From: Agelas oroides
Lineage: Eukaryota; Porifera; Demospongiae; Agelasida; Agelasidae
Assembly (NCBI GenBank): GCA_949130485.1
Contig: OX422185.1
Span: forward strand, 9,672,118 to 9,736,117
Length of the DNA: 64,000 bases
Reading direction: 5' to 3'
The notes below the pieces were generated by a model. The model made no database searches. It saw only the letters and a program-made list of their open reading frames with translations, and was not told where the DNA came from. A program made the translations under genes and the position numbers. This document shows, one piece after another, positions 35,201 through 46,980 of this stretch; the first letter of the stretch is position 1; every line of letters begins with the position of its first letter.

Positions 35201-36397
35201 TCTAGAAAGCAGTTTTCACCACTGTGGAGGTCCTGTGAAGCTGGTGCAAACCGGTTTATGTGCCACGAAAGATCTAGAAGGCAGTTTTTACCACTGTGCA
35301 AGTCCTGTGAAGCTCGTACAAGCCAGTTTAAGTGCGGGAAATGTGGGACATCGCCGTTTTAACCGCCGTGGAGGTGCTGTGAAGCACGTGCACGGCTGTT
35401 TAAGTGCCTCGAAAGATCTAGAAAGCAATTTTCACCACTGTTGAGGTGCTGCGAGGCTCATGCAATCCTGTTTCTGTGCGTGAAAGGTCTGACACAGCCG
35501 TTTTAACAACAGTATAGGTCCTTTCAGGCTCGTGCAAGCCTGTTTATGTGCGTGAAAGGTCTGACACAGCCGTTATAACTACAGTACAAGTCCTGTGAAG
35601 CTCGTGCAAGCCTGTTTATGGGCCAGGAAAGATCTTGAAAGCGGTTTTCACCACACTATAGGTCCTATGAAGCTTGTGCAAGCCTGTTTATGTGCCAGTA
35701 AAGATCTAGAAAGCGCTTTACACCACTATGGAGGTCCAGCGAAGCTAGTGCAAGCCTGTTTATTTGGCAGGAAAGATTTGAAAGCGGTTTTCAATGCTAT
35801 GGAGGTCCAGCCAGGCAAGTGGAAGCCTGTTTATTTGCCAGGAAAGATCTAGAATGCGGTTTTTACCACTGTGGAGGTCCTGTGAAGCTCGTGCAAGCCT
35901 ATTTATGTGCCAGGAAAGATCTAGAAAGCAGTTTTCACCACTGTGCTGGTCTTGTGAAGCTCGTACAAGCCTGTTTAAGTGCCTGGAAAGATATAGAAAG
36001 CCGTTTTAACCACTGTTGAGGTCCTGTGATGTTTGTGGAAGCCTGTTTATGTGCGTGAAATGTCTGACAGAGCCGTTTTAACCCCAGTATAGAGCAGTTT
36101 ACACCTCTGTACAGGCACTGTGAAGCTCGTACAAGCCTTTTTAAGTGCGGGAAAGGTGTGACATCGCCGTTTTCACTGGCGCGGTGGAGCTGTGAAGCAC
36201 GTGCACACCTGTTTAAGTGTCTCGAAAGATCTAGAAAGCAGTTTTCACCACTGTGGAGGTCCTGTGAAGCTTGTACAAGCCTGATTAAGTGCGGGAAAGG
36301 TGTGATATCGTCGTTTTAACCGACGTTGAAGTACTGGAACAACTTGCAAGTCTGTTTAAGTGCCTGGAAAGATATAGAAAGCCGTTTTAACCACTGT
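32247..36397 (+). repeat. 72-bp satellite array, block 7
   Basis: About 58 forward monomers. A higher-order unit of about 1.80 kb is clear: 33367-33648 recurs at 35163-35444. The block stops within a monomer at ACCACTGTTGAG before unique sequence. Confidence 0.95.
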
Positions 36398-36848
36398 TGA
36401 GTCAGTTATCAATGTAATCTAATACTACTGTAAATTCGAGATATTAAGAAGAAAACATGCATAATAATTTTTTCATATTCTTGCTAAATTCTCTAGCGTA
36501 TAGTTATTTCTGAAGCCTGCAATGCATATTTTAACATGAGAACCATGTAATATATGCTTACTGCAGATCTCTGAGCTTACCTTAGAAATACTGCCAATGT
36601 GTATAATACTAAGTGTACATTAGGCACACCGTATGTTACATATTCATTGTGGAAGACACTGAGGAAATAATATACTACTAAGCAGTGAATAAAGTTTTGC
36701 CAACCCCCTTCTATACTGTCCTCATCATAAAACCTATACCACAGCGCCACAGTGATGACGTCATTTTTGAAACTACTGCACTATACTACTCGAACCCGCA
36801 CTCTGAGATACACACTCCGGTCCAGGGAAATCTATACCGAGGGACCGA
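36398..36848. other. AT-rich intergenic sequence upstream of helicase pseudogene
   Basis: No gene with a recognisable product. An open frame at 36685-36894 may be the decayed N-terminal part of the following helicase gene, since it abuts that frame at a run of C. The first 280 bases are AT-rich and show nothing I can name. Confidence 0.5.
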
Positions 36849-39800
36849 TTGCATCCCCGGAGATACTGTCAGAGCCCCCCCAGACGCGGGATGACAGCAT
36901 CAACAGCATACAAGAGTAGCCCCACTAACAGTCCAACCTCTTTCGATAACACTAGCCCCCAGCATGAAGAACCCCTACCGGGATCCCCTGAACTATTCAG
37001 CCCCACCCCCATAAGTGGCACAATCCAAAACAAGTGGCCATCACCCCCCCCTCTACCTCAACGATCCCCACGCATTAGGAAAAGACACAGGCTACATAAT
37101 TATGAAAGTCTTGCCTCAACAAATGGGAGCTACGATGTGTGTAGCAGTGTTGGCACTCCCCCACCTGACACCCCAACTTCAGTCTATTCTAGGAGCACGG
37201 CAACAGTAGCAACAGTAACAACAGTATCTATATTGTTCTCTTGCAAATGTATTTGTTGTTCAGAAGGTGGCTATATCAATGGATGTGGATCCTAACCATA
37301 CCACAAACAAGCGAAATGAACACAATGATGGTGAACTTTCAATGGAGACAGACGAGTTCCCATTCCCAACTTCACAAAATGTAGATGATACATTTCGAGA
37401 GGCTACCTTGGTTGCTACTTTAGCAGAAAGTTTCTCATTAACACATTTCAAAGGAATGTCATCACAGCAACACTAGAGGGACGTGACTCAATTGTGCTTC
37501 AACCTACTGGAAGTGGTAAGTCCCTTTACTTCCAATTCCCTCCCATCTATGAAAACAAGAAAGCAATTGTCATCAGCCCAACAATAAGTCTCATGCAAGA
37601 TCAGGTGACTAACTTGAGAGAGAAAGCAATACCAGCAATACTTCTCGGTTCTGTCCAGTTAGATAAACAGGCAGAATCCTGTGCTTTGCAAGAAAGTGGG
37701 GAGGAAAGAATCGTTTTTGTTACACCTGAATGGATTTCCAAACCATGTAACAAATCCAAATTGCAAGCAAAAATCAGCTGAGCTTAATTGCCATTGATGA
37801 AGCTCATTTACTATACCAGTGGCAGGAATTTAGGCCTGCATACAAAGAACTCAAAACGCTGAAAGGTGAGTTTCTCCAAATACCTATTATGCTGCTAACA
37901 GCAACTGCTCCACCTGAGGTTCAGTCTCAGCTACAATCCACTGTTCGGAATGCCTACATTAGTAAAGGAAACATTGACAGGCAAAATATCTACTTTCAAT
38001 GTGAAGAGGTTGAATCAGGTGACAGCAAGGACTTTGCAGACTTTGCTACACGTGTCTCCCAGTTGATCGGAAATGAGTGTGCCATTATATACACTGACTT
38101 TATCAGACATGTTGGCCCAATGATGAGCAAGTTAGAAGAGCATGGAATTGATTCAGTTGCATACTATGGCGAAATGGACCCAAAGTCACGAACTGAGAGC
38201 TATATGAGATGGAAGAGTGGTGATGTCAATGTGATGGTAGCCACAACTGCCTTTGGGATGGGCATTAATAAACCTATAATATACGTCACATTGTCAGATA
38301 TGGAGTACCCGAGAGTCTCTGCGGTTGGGCTCAGGAGTTTAGACGTGGAGGTAGGGATGGTGCTGGTGCAACAGCAACAATACTGTACTCAATGGCCAAC
38401 ACTGACCATGCAATGGCTTGGATTCGGGAACACGTAAGGACAAATCGGACACATTGCAAACAAGTACTCAGTGAGTTCTCAAGATCTTGGCAGTTTGTAA
38501 TGGCACATCTAGCTGGAAAGTGTCGCAGTGAACTGTTTTTGGATTTGTTTGGGGAAGGCTACTCAAAATCATCTGAGAATAGTCACTGTTGCGATGTATG
38601 TGATACTGAGGTCACCATGCATGACTGTAATGCAGAGCTGTGTACACTGATAAATGCAGTTGACACAGATGGGAAAAGGGTGAACTGAAAGTTGTACAGT
38701 GGATTAGAGGGTCGTCGTTGGCGTGGACAGATCAATACAATAAGAATGCCATTTCATATGGCAAATCACACCATCACAGTGAGAAATGGTGGCGTACATT
38801 TATACGTCAGTGTCATGTCCTTGGATTGGTACAAAATGAACTGCGGTCTGTGATTAAGAAAAGTGAAGACTATTCTATTCAAGGTATACTTGTTGTTCAA
38901 GACAAAGGGCGAGAAATAGCAGCCAATAGGAAAAGTGTATTATTACCAAAACCAGCAGGTAATTTCTGTTGTACAGAGTCAAGCCCTACTTTAAACACCT
39001 CAAATACAAACTTACAAGAAAAGAGCAAAAGAAAAACACGTGTTGGAAAAGGGACCCATGGACTTGCAATTGTTAGACATTTTTTAGCTGACAAAAAGAA
39101 ATGGACAACCCCCAAGGATATAAAAGACTGCCACTTTCTTGGATCCTCAGGAGGGCAGAGTGCATTCTACATCGAAGACTGTCAAGCTCTGTAGTTTACA
39201 TGCCCAACAGATACTCATTATTTGTGGGCCGATATTCAATTCTCGAAAGGAAAAGTCAATAACTATGAAACAACTATTAATGTAGGTGGGGAAGAACTGA
39301 AAGTCATCTACCGCTCCGCTCCATGCAATGGAGTAAAAGTATGTCCTGTTGAGGGATGTAACTACACTGTACCAGTGAAAGACCATCGATCGTACAGAGA
39401 CCATCCTAATGTATCTTTGCAAAGAACAAACACAGAAGAGTCGAAGTGTCCGGTGCAGCTTGGATATGTCTGTCCAGTTGACTTCCGTAATGACAGACGA
39501 AGATGGTTGCTTGGATTTGTGCATCACCACAAAGGTGACAGTGACTATCTACATGATCATCCTGTGTATTCAGCCTCACATCCTCTCAAGAAAACACTTG
39601 AAGATATCACTAATGCTGGAGCCAGAAACAGTGCTTTAAAACCCACTGAAATTGCTCAAGGTAAAGGTGTATTGGATATGTACCTGCATGCACAAATCTC
39701 GAGAGAGTGTCTCGTATAGTGAAGAAAGCAAGAGAACCTTCTAAGGACTTTGATGTACTCAAATTTTAATCAGTGGCGGATCAAACTGATGAATGTGACA

Positions 39801-40172
39801 TACAGCACTCATGCACACTCTCTCAAGCTCAGGTTAAGAGCCTAAAGAATATCAGTAGGCCTTACCTTGCCTCTGCTGGAATTGAGCGAGCACACTGGTT
39901 GGAATTATCAAAGGTCTTCAACCGAATGAAGCACAGTTTGTTGACAATGAGTGCGACTGGTCAGTTTGTGCTAAGCACATTGCTGCAGAAAGTGGTGTAA
40001 GTATTTCCCACAGGGACAGAAGTGAGACAGCAAGGCGTTCTGCGGCTCAAACGAGGCAAAGGCAACGTCTGGCTAAGATTTATCCTGATGATTTGAAAGC
40101 ACAAAAAGGACCTCCAGACCGAGCATGTCACTTTGGCCAAGGATGTAAGAGGTACTCTGATGATGTGAGATG
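36849..40172 (+). pseudogene. RecQ-type helicase relative, multiply frame-broken
   Basis: A Pro/Ser-rich N-terminus (36890-37223) is followed by a possible 40-bp GT-AG intron to 37263. RecQ motifs then appear in order across changing frames: Walker A QPTGSGKSLYF (37,497), SPTISLMQDQ, DEAH (37796-37807), LTATAPP, IIYTDF and ATTAFGMGINKP (38,240). Next come motif VI as RRGGRDGAGAT (38,340; family GRAGRDG), the RecQ zinc site CRSELFLDL...CCDVCD and an RQC winged-helix segment (WTDQYNKNAISYG). A Cys/His-rich domain of unknown function (CPVEGCNYTV) follows from 39195 and trails off near 40172. Six clear frame changes all need one added base, near 37447, 37778, 38310, 38690, 39700 and 39942. A TAG at 39192 and a TAA near 39767 interrupt it further. 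RecQ unwinds DNA 3' to 5'; this copy cannot make a full protein as assembled. Confidence 0.8.
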
Positions 40173-40690
40173 ACAGGGGCATACTCTTTAATGACTGGAC
40201 TTAATATGGTCCCATTAAATAGTGTATGGAGTACTATTACTCATGGGACCATTTTAAGTCAGTGTCTGCCAGGGACTTGGTAATTAGTAGGGACTTACTC
40301 TGATGATGTGAGATGACAGGGGCATACTCTTTAATGACTGGACTTAATATGGTCCCATTAAATAGTGTATGGAGTACTATTACTCATGGGACCATTTTAA
40401 GTCAGTGTCTGCCAGAGACTTGGTAATTAGTAGGGACTTACTCTGATGATGTGAGATGACAGGGGCATACTCTTTAATGACTGGACTTAATATGGTCCCA
40501 TTACATAGTGTATGGAGTACTGTTACTCACGGGACCATTTTAAGTCAGTGTCTTCCAGACACTTGGTAATCAACAGGGACTTACTCTGACAATGTGAGAT
40601 GACAGGGGCATACTTTCTAATGACTTGACTTAAAATGGTCCCATGAGAGGTAGGATGGTATAGTATATCATGGCAACTTAAAGTCAACTG
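40153..40690. repeat. 143-bp tandem repeat, about 3.7 copies
   Basis: Units start at 40153, 40296, 40439 and 40582 (TACTCTGATGATGTGAGATG), with an exact 143-bp period. Copies 1 and 2 are nearly identical and copy 4 is diverged and partial. Each unit contains an inverted repeat, ACTTAATATGGTCCCAT and ATGGGACCATTTTAAGT, about 24 bp apart. The first unit begins in the tail of the helicase pseudogene. Confidence 0.9.
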
Positions 40691-40844
40691 TAGTGACTTA
40701 AAACATTCCCATGGGTGTCCCATGGATTTTGGTGACTTAAATCAGTCCCATGAGACACCCATGGGAAGGCTGACTTAAATCAGTCCCATGGGTAACCCAT
40801 GGGATTTTTTTACCATTTTAAGTCCATTGCTGCACAACCATCTT
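40620..40844. repeat. Dyad-rich sequence with CCCATGGG motifs
   Basis: Several copies of GACTTAAATCAGTCCCATG and of CCCATGGGT or ACCCATGGG in both orientations, ending at ACCATTTTAAGTCC. It shares the GGTCCCAT/ATGGGACC theme with the adjacent 143-bp repeat and looks like the terminal region of an unidentified DNA transposon. It abuts inverted satellite at 40845. Confidence 0.6.
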
Positions 40845-43040
40845 CACAGTGATGAAAACTGCTTGCTACATCTTTCGAGGCACTTAATCAGGCCTGCACG
40901 TGCTTCACAGCACCTCCACGGCAGTTAAAACGGCGATGTCACACGTTTCCCGCACTTAAACAAGCTTGTACGAGCTTCACAGGAACAGCACAGTGGTGAA
41001 AACTGTTTTCTAGATCTTTCCTTTCACATAGACAGGCTTGCACGAGCTTCACAGGACTTTTCCTGTGGTTAAAACGGCTGTGTCTGACCTTTCACGAACA
41101 TAAACAGGCTTGCACGAGCCTCACAGGACCTGCACAGTGGTGAAAACTGCTTTCTAGATCTCTCCTGTCACATAAACAGGCTTACGTGAACCTAACAGGA
41201 CCTCCACAGTGGTGAAAACTGCTTTCTACATCTTTCCAGGAACTTAAACGGGCCTGCACGTGCTTCACAGCACCTCCACGGCGATTTAAATGGCGATGTC
41301 ACACATTTCCCGCACTTAAACAGGCTTGTACGAGCTTCACAGGACCTTCAGAGTGGTGAAAACTGCTTTCTAGATCTTTCCTGGCACATAATCAGGCTTG
41401 CACGAGCCTCACAGGAACTCCATAGTGGCGAAGACTGCTTTCTATGTCTTTCCTGGCTCTTAAACTGGCTTGCACCTGTTTCACACTACCTCCACCGTTG
41501 TGAAACCGCTTTATAGATCATTCCTGGCCCATAAAGATGCTTGCACGAGCCTCACAGTGCTGAAAACTGTTTTCTACATCTTTCGAGGCACTTAAACAGG
41601 CCTGCACGTGCTTCACAGCACCTCCACGGCGGTTAAAACGGCGACGTCACACGTTTCCCGTGCTTAAACAGGCTTGTACCACCTTCACAGGAACAGCACA
41701 GTAGTGAAAACTGCTTTCTAGATCTTTCCTGTCTCATAAACAGACTTGCACGAACCTCACAGGACCTCTACATGCAGTGGTGAAAACTGCTTTCTAGATC
41801 TTTCCAGGCACTTAAACTGGCCTTCATGTGCTTCACAGCACCGCCACGACGGTTAAAACGGCGATGTCACATCTCTCCCGCCCTTAAACAGGCTTGTACG
41901 AGCTTCACAGGACCTGCACAGAGGTGCAAACTGCTTTCTAGATCTTTCTTGGCATAGAAACAGGCTTACACGAGCATCACAGGACCTCCACAGTGAAGAA
42001 AACTGATTTCTAGGTCTTTGCTGGCTATTAAACTGGCTTGCACGTGCTTTACAGGATTTCCACAATGATGAAAACTGCTTTCGAGCTCTTTCCTGGCACT
42101 CAAACAGGCTTGTACGAGCTTCACAGGTCCTGTACTGTGGTTAAAACGGCGGTGTCAGACTTTTCACGCACATAAACAAGCTTGCACAATCCTCAGAGGA
42201 CCTCAACAGTGATGAAAACTGCTTTCTATACCTTTCCAGGCACTTGAACAGGCCTGCACGTGCTTCACAGCACCTCTACGGCAGTTGAAACGGCGATGTC
42301 ACACCTTTTCCGCACTTAAACTGGCTTGTACGAGCTTCACAGGTCCTGCACAGTGGTGAAAACTGCTTTCTAGATCTTTGCTGGCACATAAAGAGGCTTG
42401 TACGAGCCTCACAGGATCTCCACAGTGGTGAAAACTGCTTTCTAAGTCTTTCCTGGCTCTTAAACTGGCTTGCACGTGCTTGACAGGAGTTCCACAGTTG
42501 TGAAAACTGCTTTCAAGCTCTGTCCTGACACTTAAACTGGCTTGCATGAGCTTCACAGGACCTATACTGTGGTTAACACGGTTGTGTCAGACCTTTCACG
42601 CGCATAAACAGGCTTGCACAATCCTCAGAGGACCTCAACAGTGATGAAAACTGCTTGCTATACCTTTCCAGGCACTTAAACAGGCCTGCACGTGCTTCAC
42701 AGCAGCTCCACGGCGGTTGAAACGGCGATGTCACACCTTTTCCGCACTTAAACAGGCTTGTACGAGCTTCACAGGACCTGCACAGTGGTAAAAACTGCTT
42801 TCTAGATCTTTGCTGGCACATAAACAGGCTTGTACGAGCCTCACAGGAGTTCCACAGTTGTGAAAACTGCTTTCAAGCTCTTTCCTGGCTCTTAAACTGG
42901 CTTGCGTGAGCTTCACAGGACCTATACTGTGGTTAACACGGTTGTGTCAAACCTTTCACGCTCATAAACAGGCTTGCACGAGCCTCATAGGACCTCAACA
43001 GTGGTGAAAACTGCTTCCTAGATCTTTCGAGGCACTTAAA
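40845..43040 (-). repeat. 72-bp satellite array, inverted block
   Basis: About 30 monomers in reverse orientation, with class C and A monomers alternating more regularly than elsewhere. It is bounded by the dyad-rich element on the left and unique sequence (GGGTTAAAACACTAGC) on the right. Confidence 0.93.
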
Positions 43041-43703
43041 GGGTTAAAACACTAGCTGGCAACTTAACACTAGCTAGCAAGGACCAGGTAGTGCTTTAAC
43101 CATCAAGTATACCTCGTATCTAGGTGGGTTATATGACTAGCAACTGACTAGATCACAAAATGACTTCAGCTACGGTCTAAATGGAAGTAGAAACCGCTGC
43201 ACTTGCAAATTACATGTGCTGTAGTGTGGGAGTCCTCACATTATGACACATACACTTTCATTTACAGCAGCTCTAGCAATACATACCTTATAATACTTCT
43301 CCTGGAAACATGCATATCTCCTTTCTATGTTTTGCGTCATACTATATACCTGACTTTGGCTGTTGCCGTCCCAAGTTCGTCTTTCACGGTAAGTAGTCTC
43401 AGCAGGCGCGAAAAATGTGGTCTGGGAACGAGACTACACGGTAAGCTCTGAACACATGCTCAGTTAAGCTTCTGGGGTGGGGCGTAGTTTCTATGAATAA
43501 TGTTATTCTAGCAAAATGGCATATAGCACTAAGCATTAACATCGGAGTGGTTGGGAATCACTGAAGAATAGTTCGAGTTCTACAATAACGATAAGTAGTG
43601 AGTGCAATACCCGGTGATTTATGCTGTTTTTTCGCGTTTGAATCGTTGTAGTAGCTTCAGCCGTTATCGTGCTAGCCTGGCTGACAGTTACACTGACAGA
43701 GGA

Positions 43704-43795
<92 letters not shown>

Positions 43796-44215
43796 AGAAA
43801 GTCAGAAGATAGACGATTTGCCCGTTTTAGCGACTCGCCGGTCTGGTACTTCAGTGATGCTTTCCAGCAAAGTTAACGGTCCCGTTGCTCATGGAAGCAC
43901 TCGGTAATGCCTGATATGGCTCATAGAGGCCTTTGACTAATCTAACGTAGACATTTCGAGCGTGTCATTTGTGCACTTTTATTGTGGCCTCCATTTTTTT
44001 TTCGGGGTAATCCCTACATATGGCGTACTACCGTACGCCATGATAGGGGCACACCGTATGTAGTGAAGAAGTACATGTACTTAGTGTGGGTGTACATTTT
44101 TGTAGAGTAAGGGTTACTGATATTTTTGCACAACAGCATGGTGACAATAAACAATGATTATAAGCCGTACTGAATGTCAGGTCTAGTGGCAGCATGGTGT
44201 TTGAGGTAGCATCAG
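43041..44215. other. Low-repeat island, left part
   Basis: No gene is recognised; short open frames here have no domain. A 45-bp foldback at about 43393-43437 pairs AGTAGTCTC with GAGACTAC and contains TCTGGGAACGAGACTAC, a motif that recurs at 45789. Confidence 0.5.
43702..43794 (+). repeat. (GAAA)n microsatellite
   Basis: About 23 perfect GAAA units. The Lys/Arg/Glu open frame across it is a by-product. Confidence 0.97.
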
Positions 44216-44224
44216 GTATAAAAG

Positions 44225-44792
44225 TAGCCTCGTTCCCAGGCTCTTGTGCGTGGGCGGGGAGAAAAGAGCCTGGTACACACTGTTTGCGCATGCTCAGTTT
44301 TCCCAGGATTTCTGGGAATTTGGAGATTTCCGTAAAATGTGCTCCGTTACACTACCGCGAGGCACGCCGACTTCTCCCGTATAAAAGATGCCTGCCACTG
44401 ACCACGCTCTGTGTAGACGATGATGAGGGAGCGACGAAGGTACTCAGCTCTTCGCTTGCAGGAATTGTCCACGCGTTCGTCCATTCCAGCTAAACTCTGC
44501 GGCACGTGAATGACGCAATCTGTCCCTTTGAAGTTCACCGATCGCCTCGAACGAAGCAATGCAGCCCGTTACTGGCAAAGCGATATTGTTTTTGACTTCA
44601 AAACCCCCCGTATGTGTCCCACAGGGAGTGTAACTATGCAGTGCGGCCTTTCAGCAGGTAAACAGAAATTGACCGTAATTTTAGTGTAGCGGAGTAGTAT
44701 GCAGGTTACCATGGGAACTTGGCGCATGCGCGAACAGTGTGTACCAGGCTCTCTTTCCTCCTCCCCCGCACAAGAGCCTGGGAACGAGGCTA
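44225..44792. mobile_element. MITE with TAGCCTCGTTCCCAGGCTC ends and 9-bp target duplication
   Basis: The first about 80 bases are the near-perfect inverse of the last 80: TAGCCTCGTTCCCAGGCTC at the left, and CAAGAGCCTGGGAACGAGGC then TA at the right. Both arms also share GGTACACACTG and GCGCATGC. Direct repeats GTATAAAAG flank it (44216-44224 and 44793-44801). A 9-bp duplication fits Mutator-like or Merlin-type elements. There is no coding capacity. A third GTATAAAAG occurs inside, near 44379. Confidence 0.82.
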
Positions 44793-45801
44793 GTATAAAA
44801 GCTGTGCATGAATGATGCTCATACACGGCAGAGATCCAGCTCATGGTTTGAGTGTGAAGCTTAGCCCATGCCTGTTAGCCATAGTAGCTGCCAGGCTGGA
44901 CAATGACTACGTTCTCTGTATATATGACCACCAGGAGCTTATGAACCGCCACTAGCTACCTCTAATGAGTACTGTTATACTTACTATATATGCGCTTCTA
45001 TATATTTTGGTCCATTAGCTTTGGTAAGTTGTTACTGAGTGCTATAGCCCTGTTTACACTAGCGCTTTTAAACCGGTTTCAAAGCGATTTCAAATTGGCT
45101 TAGGGCAGCTGTGTAAATGCCCCTAATACGGTTTCCAGCTTTCTGTAAACCACGTAATGATGTGGTGTGGCCAAACCAGTTAGCCACTTTAGTGGCCCAA
45201 TAATTGAGAGTTAGCCCATGCGGAAGGCCACTAAAGTGGCCCGTAAAGTAGAGCTCAACGGTTACTGTGAGCTGAGTGAAAGAAAGATCAAATAGAGATG
45301 AAAGGCACTACTAAGCCTTTGATGGCAAACTTGGACATCACTCACAATGGAGGAAGTGCAGGTACTTGCTATCCGTTGAAAATCCGTGGCAAAAGTTCCA
45401 GCAAAGGTACGTTTTCAATGTTGTGTAGATGAGTAGCTAGAAACAATTCTGTAGAACCAGTTTTGCGTAGGATACAAGCTGTTATGTGACAATCCTAAGT
45501 TCAGCACGATCGACAGGCAAACTTCGAACGCGATTTCCGGGGAAAATCCTATGGGATACCCTGTCTACGGCTAATTATGCTTCAGTCGACTTCCTGTCGC
45601 TTATAATAACTATACACTAACTCAAAAACACGCAGCTGTGACGATAAATACCTGGAAGCTAACTCGGGCGCATATGGGCGCTATCGGAGTTAAAGGGATA
45701 ATTATTAACTTAAGTGCTAGTGTAAACTATGGTACATACGATGACAAACCCAGCTGCTAAAGCTACATGAATAGTTTGTGTTAGGAGGGTCTGGGAACGA
45801 G

Positions 45802-45908
45802 ACTAGGTTTGTGTTAGTCTATCAAGCTAAGACCATTTCTCACCTACGACCCTCTCTCACTTTTCTGGAGGTTGAGAGATGGTCTAGCTTGATAGACTAG
45901 GTTTGTGT
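45802..45908. repeat. Hairpin flanked by 13-bp direct repeats
   Basis: Arms AGTCTATCAAGCTAAGACCA and TGGTCTAGCTTGATAGACT pair with one mismatch around a loop of about 40 bp. ACTAGGTTTGTGT flanks the structure on both sides (45802 and 45896), partly overlapping the right arm, as for a very short inserted foldback unit. Confidence 0.75.
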
Positions 45909-46090
45909 GTAATGCCTGGTATTGGGCTAATGCCGTGGTCCTGCATAGTTATATGATGTGCTTCGTTTGTTATTCATGAATGTCACAGTAAAGTATGAAA
46001 TCAGCAGTGTGGGTGCTCGCTCAGGCTTGCCCTATGATGATGAAGCATCTGTCTAATTTATGCATGGTGGGTGTCTTTTTCTTTATGCAG

Positions 46091-46212
46091 GGAAGAAGAC
46101 CCAGACTATGAGCCTAACCCTGGGGTCATAATTCTGTTCTCAACTCCACATGATGTAGACCAAATCCTTTGTTTGCCAGCAGCTGCAAATGTAGTTCCAC
46201 GAGTGCAGCCTG
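46091..46212 (+). CDS. Candidate isolated exon, unknown protein
   Basis: A 122-bp open segment lies between a good acceptor (TTTCTTTATGCAG) and a good donor (GTAAGAAG), with phase 1 at both ends. It encodes about 40 residues beginning EEDPDYEPNPGVIILF and including CLPAAANVVP. I do not recognise the domain, and no partner exons are visible in the 3.7-kb island. It may be a single exon of a long-intron gene or a remnant. Confidence 0.35.
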
Positions 46213-46245
46213 GTAAGAAGCGTTATCTACCTATAGGCGGCAATG

Positions 46246-46302
46246 TTGCTTTCTCTTTCTCTCTTCCTCTCCCTCACTCTTCTCCCTCCATCTCTCTCTC
46301 CT
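46246..46302 (+). repeat. Pyrimidine-rich simple tract
   Basis: A run of CT-rich sequence (TTTCTCTTTCTCTCTTCC and following), nearly free of purines for 50 bases. Confidence 0.8.
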
Positions 46303-46980
46303 GTATAACATTATGAGGGAAGTGATCCTCTTAACCCTTTGAATGCAGAAGTAATTTATACACGGGTGGTTATTAACCCTTTGCCCCCAATGCGCATGTG
46401 CAGGAACCAATCTCGTGGATATGAGAGCAGCTATTGAAAAAATGATGATTTTGTATAATGTTGATTCATTGCATTATATCTTTTAAACTAGCTGAGTTCA
46501 GACATTGGTAGTTAGGCTTACTTTGGTTGGAAACAAACCTGCTTTACTCAGGAAGTTCAACAAGTTGACAGTCAAATCCAAATAGGATACAACGGTGGAA
46601 GTCATATGTATCGGAAAACGACTGGAAATCCGTGGCAAAACTTCCAGTCAAGGTACATTTTCACTGTTGTTAAGATGATTAGCTAGAAACAATTGGGTAG
46701 AAACAGCAGCGTGTGGGAAACTAGCTGTTCTGTGGCAATACTAAATACAACATGATAGGCAGGTAAACTTCCAACAAGATTTCCGTACAAACCTGTTTAA
46801 GTGGGGGAAATGCGTGACATCGCCGTTTTAACCGCCGTGGAGGTGCTGTGAAGCACGTGCAGGCCTGTTTAAGTGCCTGGAAGTATCTAGAAAGCAGTTT
46901 TCACCACTGTTGAGGTCCTACGAGGCTCGTGCAAGCCTGTGTATATGCAAGGAAAGATCTAAAAAGCAGTTTTCACCAGT

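Larger units (their letters stand above)
44793..46785. other. Low-repeat island, right part
   Basis: Non-satellite sequence with no complete gene. It holds a hairpin (45802-45908), a candidate exon (46091-46212), a pyrimidine tract (46246-46302), and a diverged direct repeat: about 45358-45580 resembles 46590-46785, sharing AAATCCGTGGCAAAA, TTCCAG-CAAGGTAC and TAGCTAGAAACAATT. Confidence 0.5.

Noticed and set aside
43602-43907. 101-residue Lys/Glu/Arg-rich frame
   Set aside because: Created by the (GAAA)n microsatellite.
44216-44801. TATA-box promoters at GTATAAAAG
   Set aside because: The two outer copies are a target-site duplication and no gene follows, so promoter function is unsupported.
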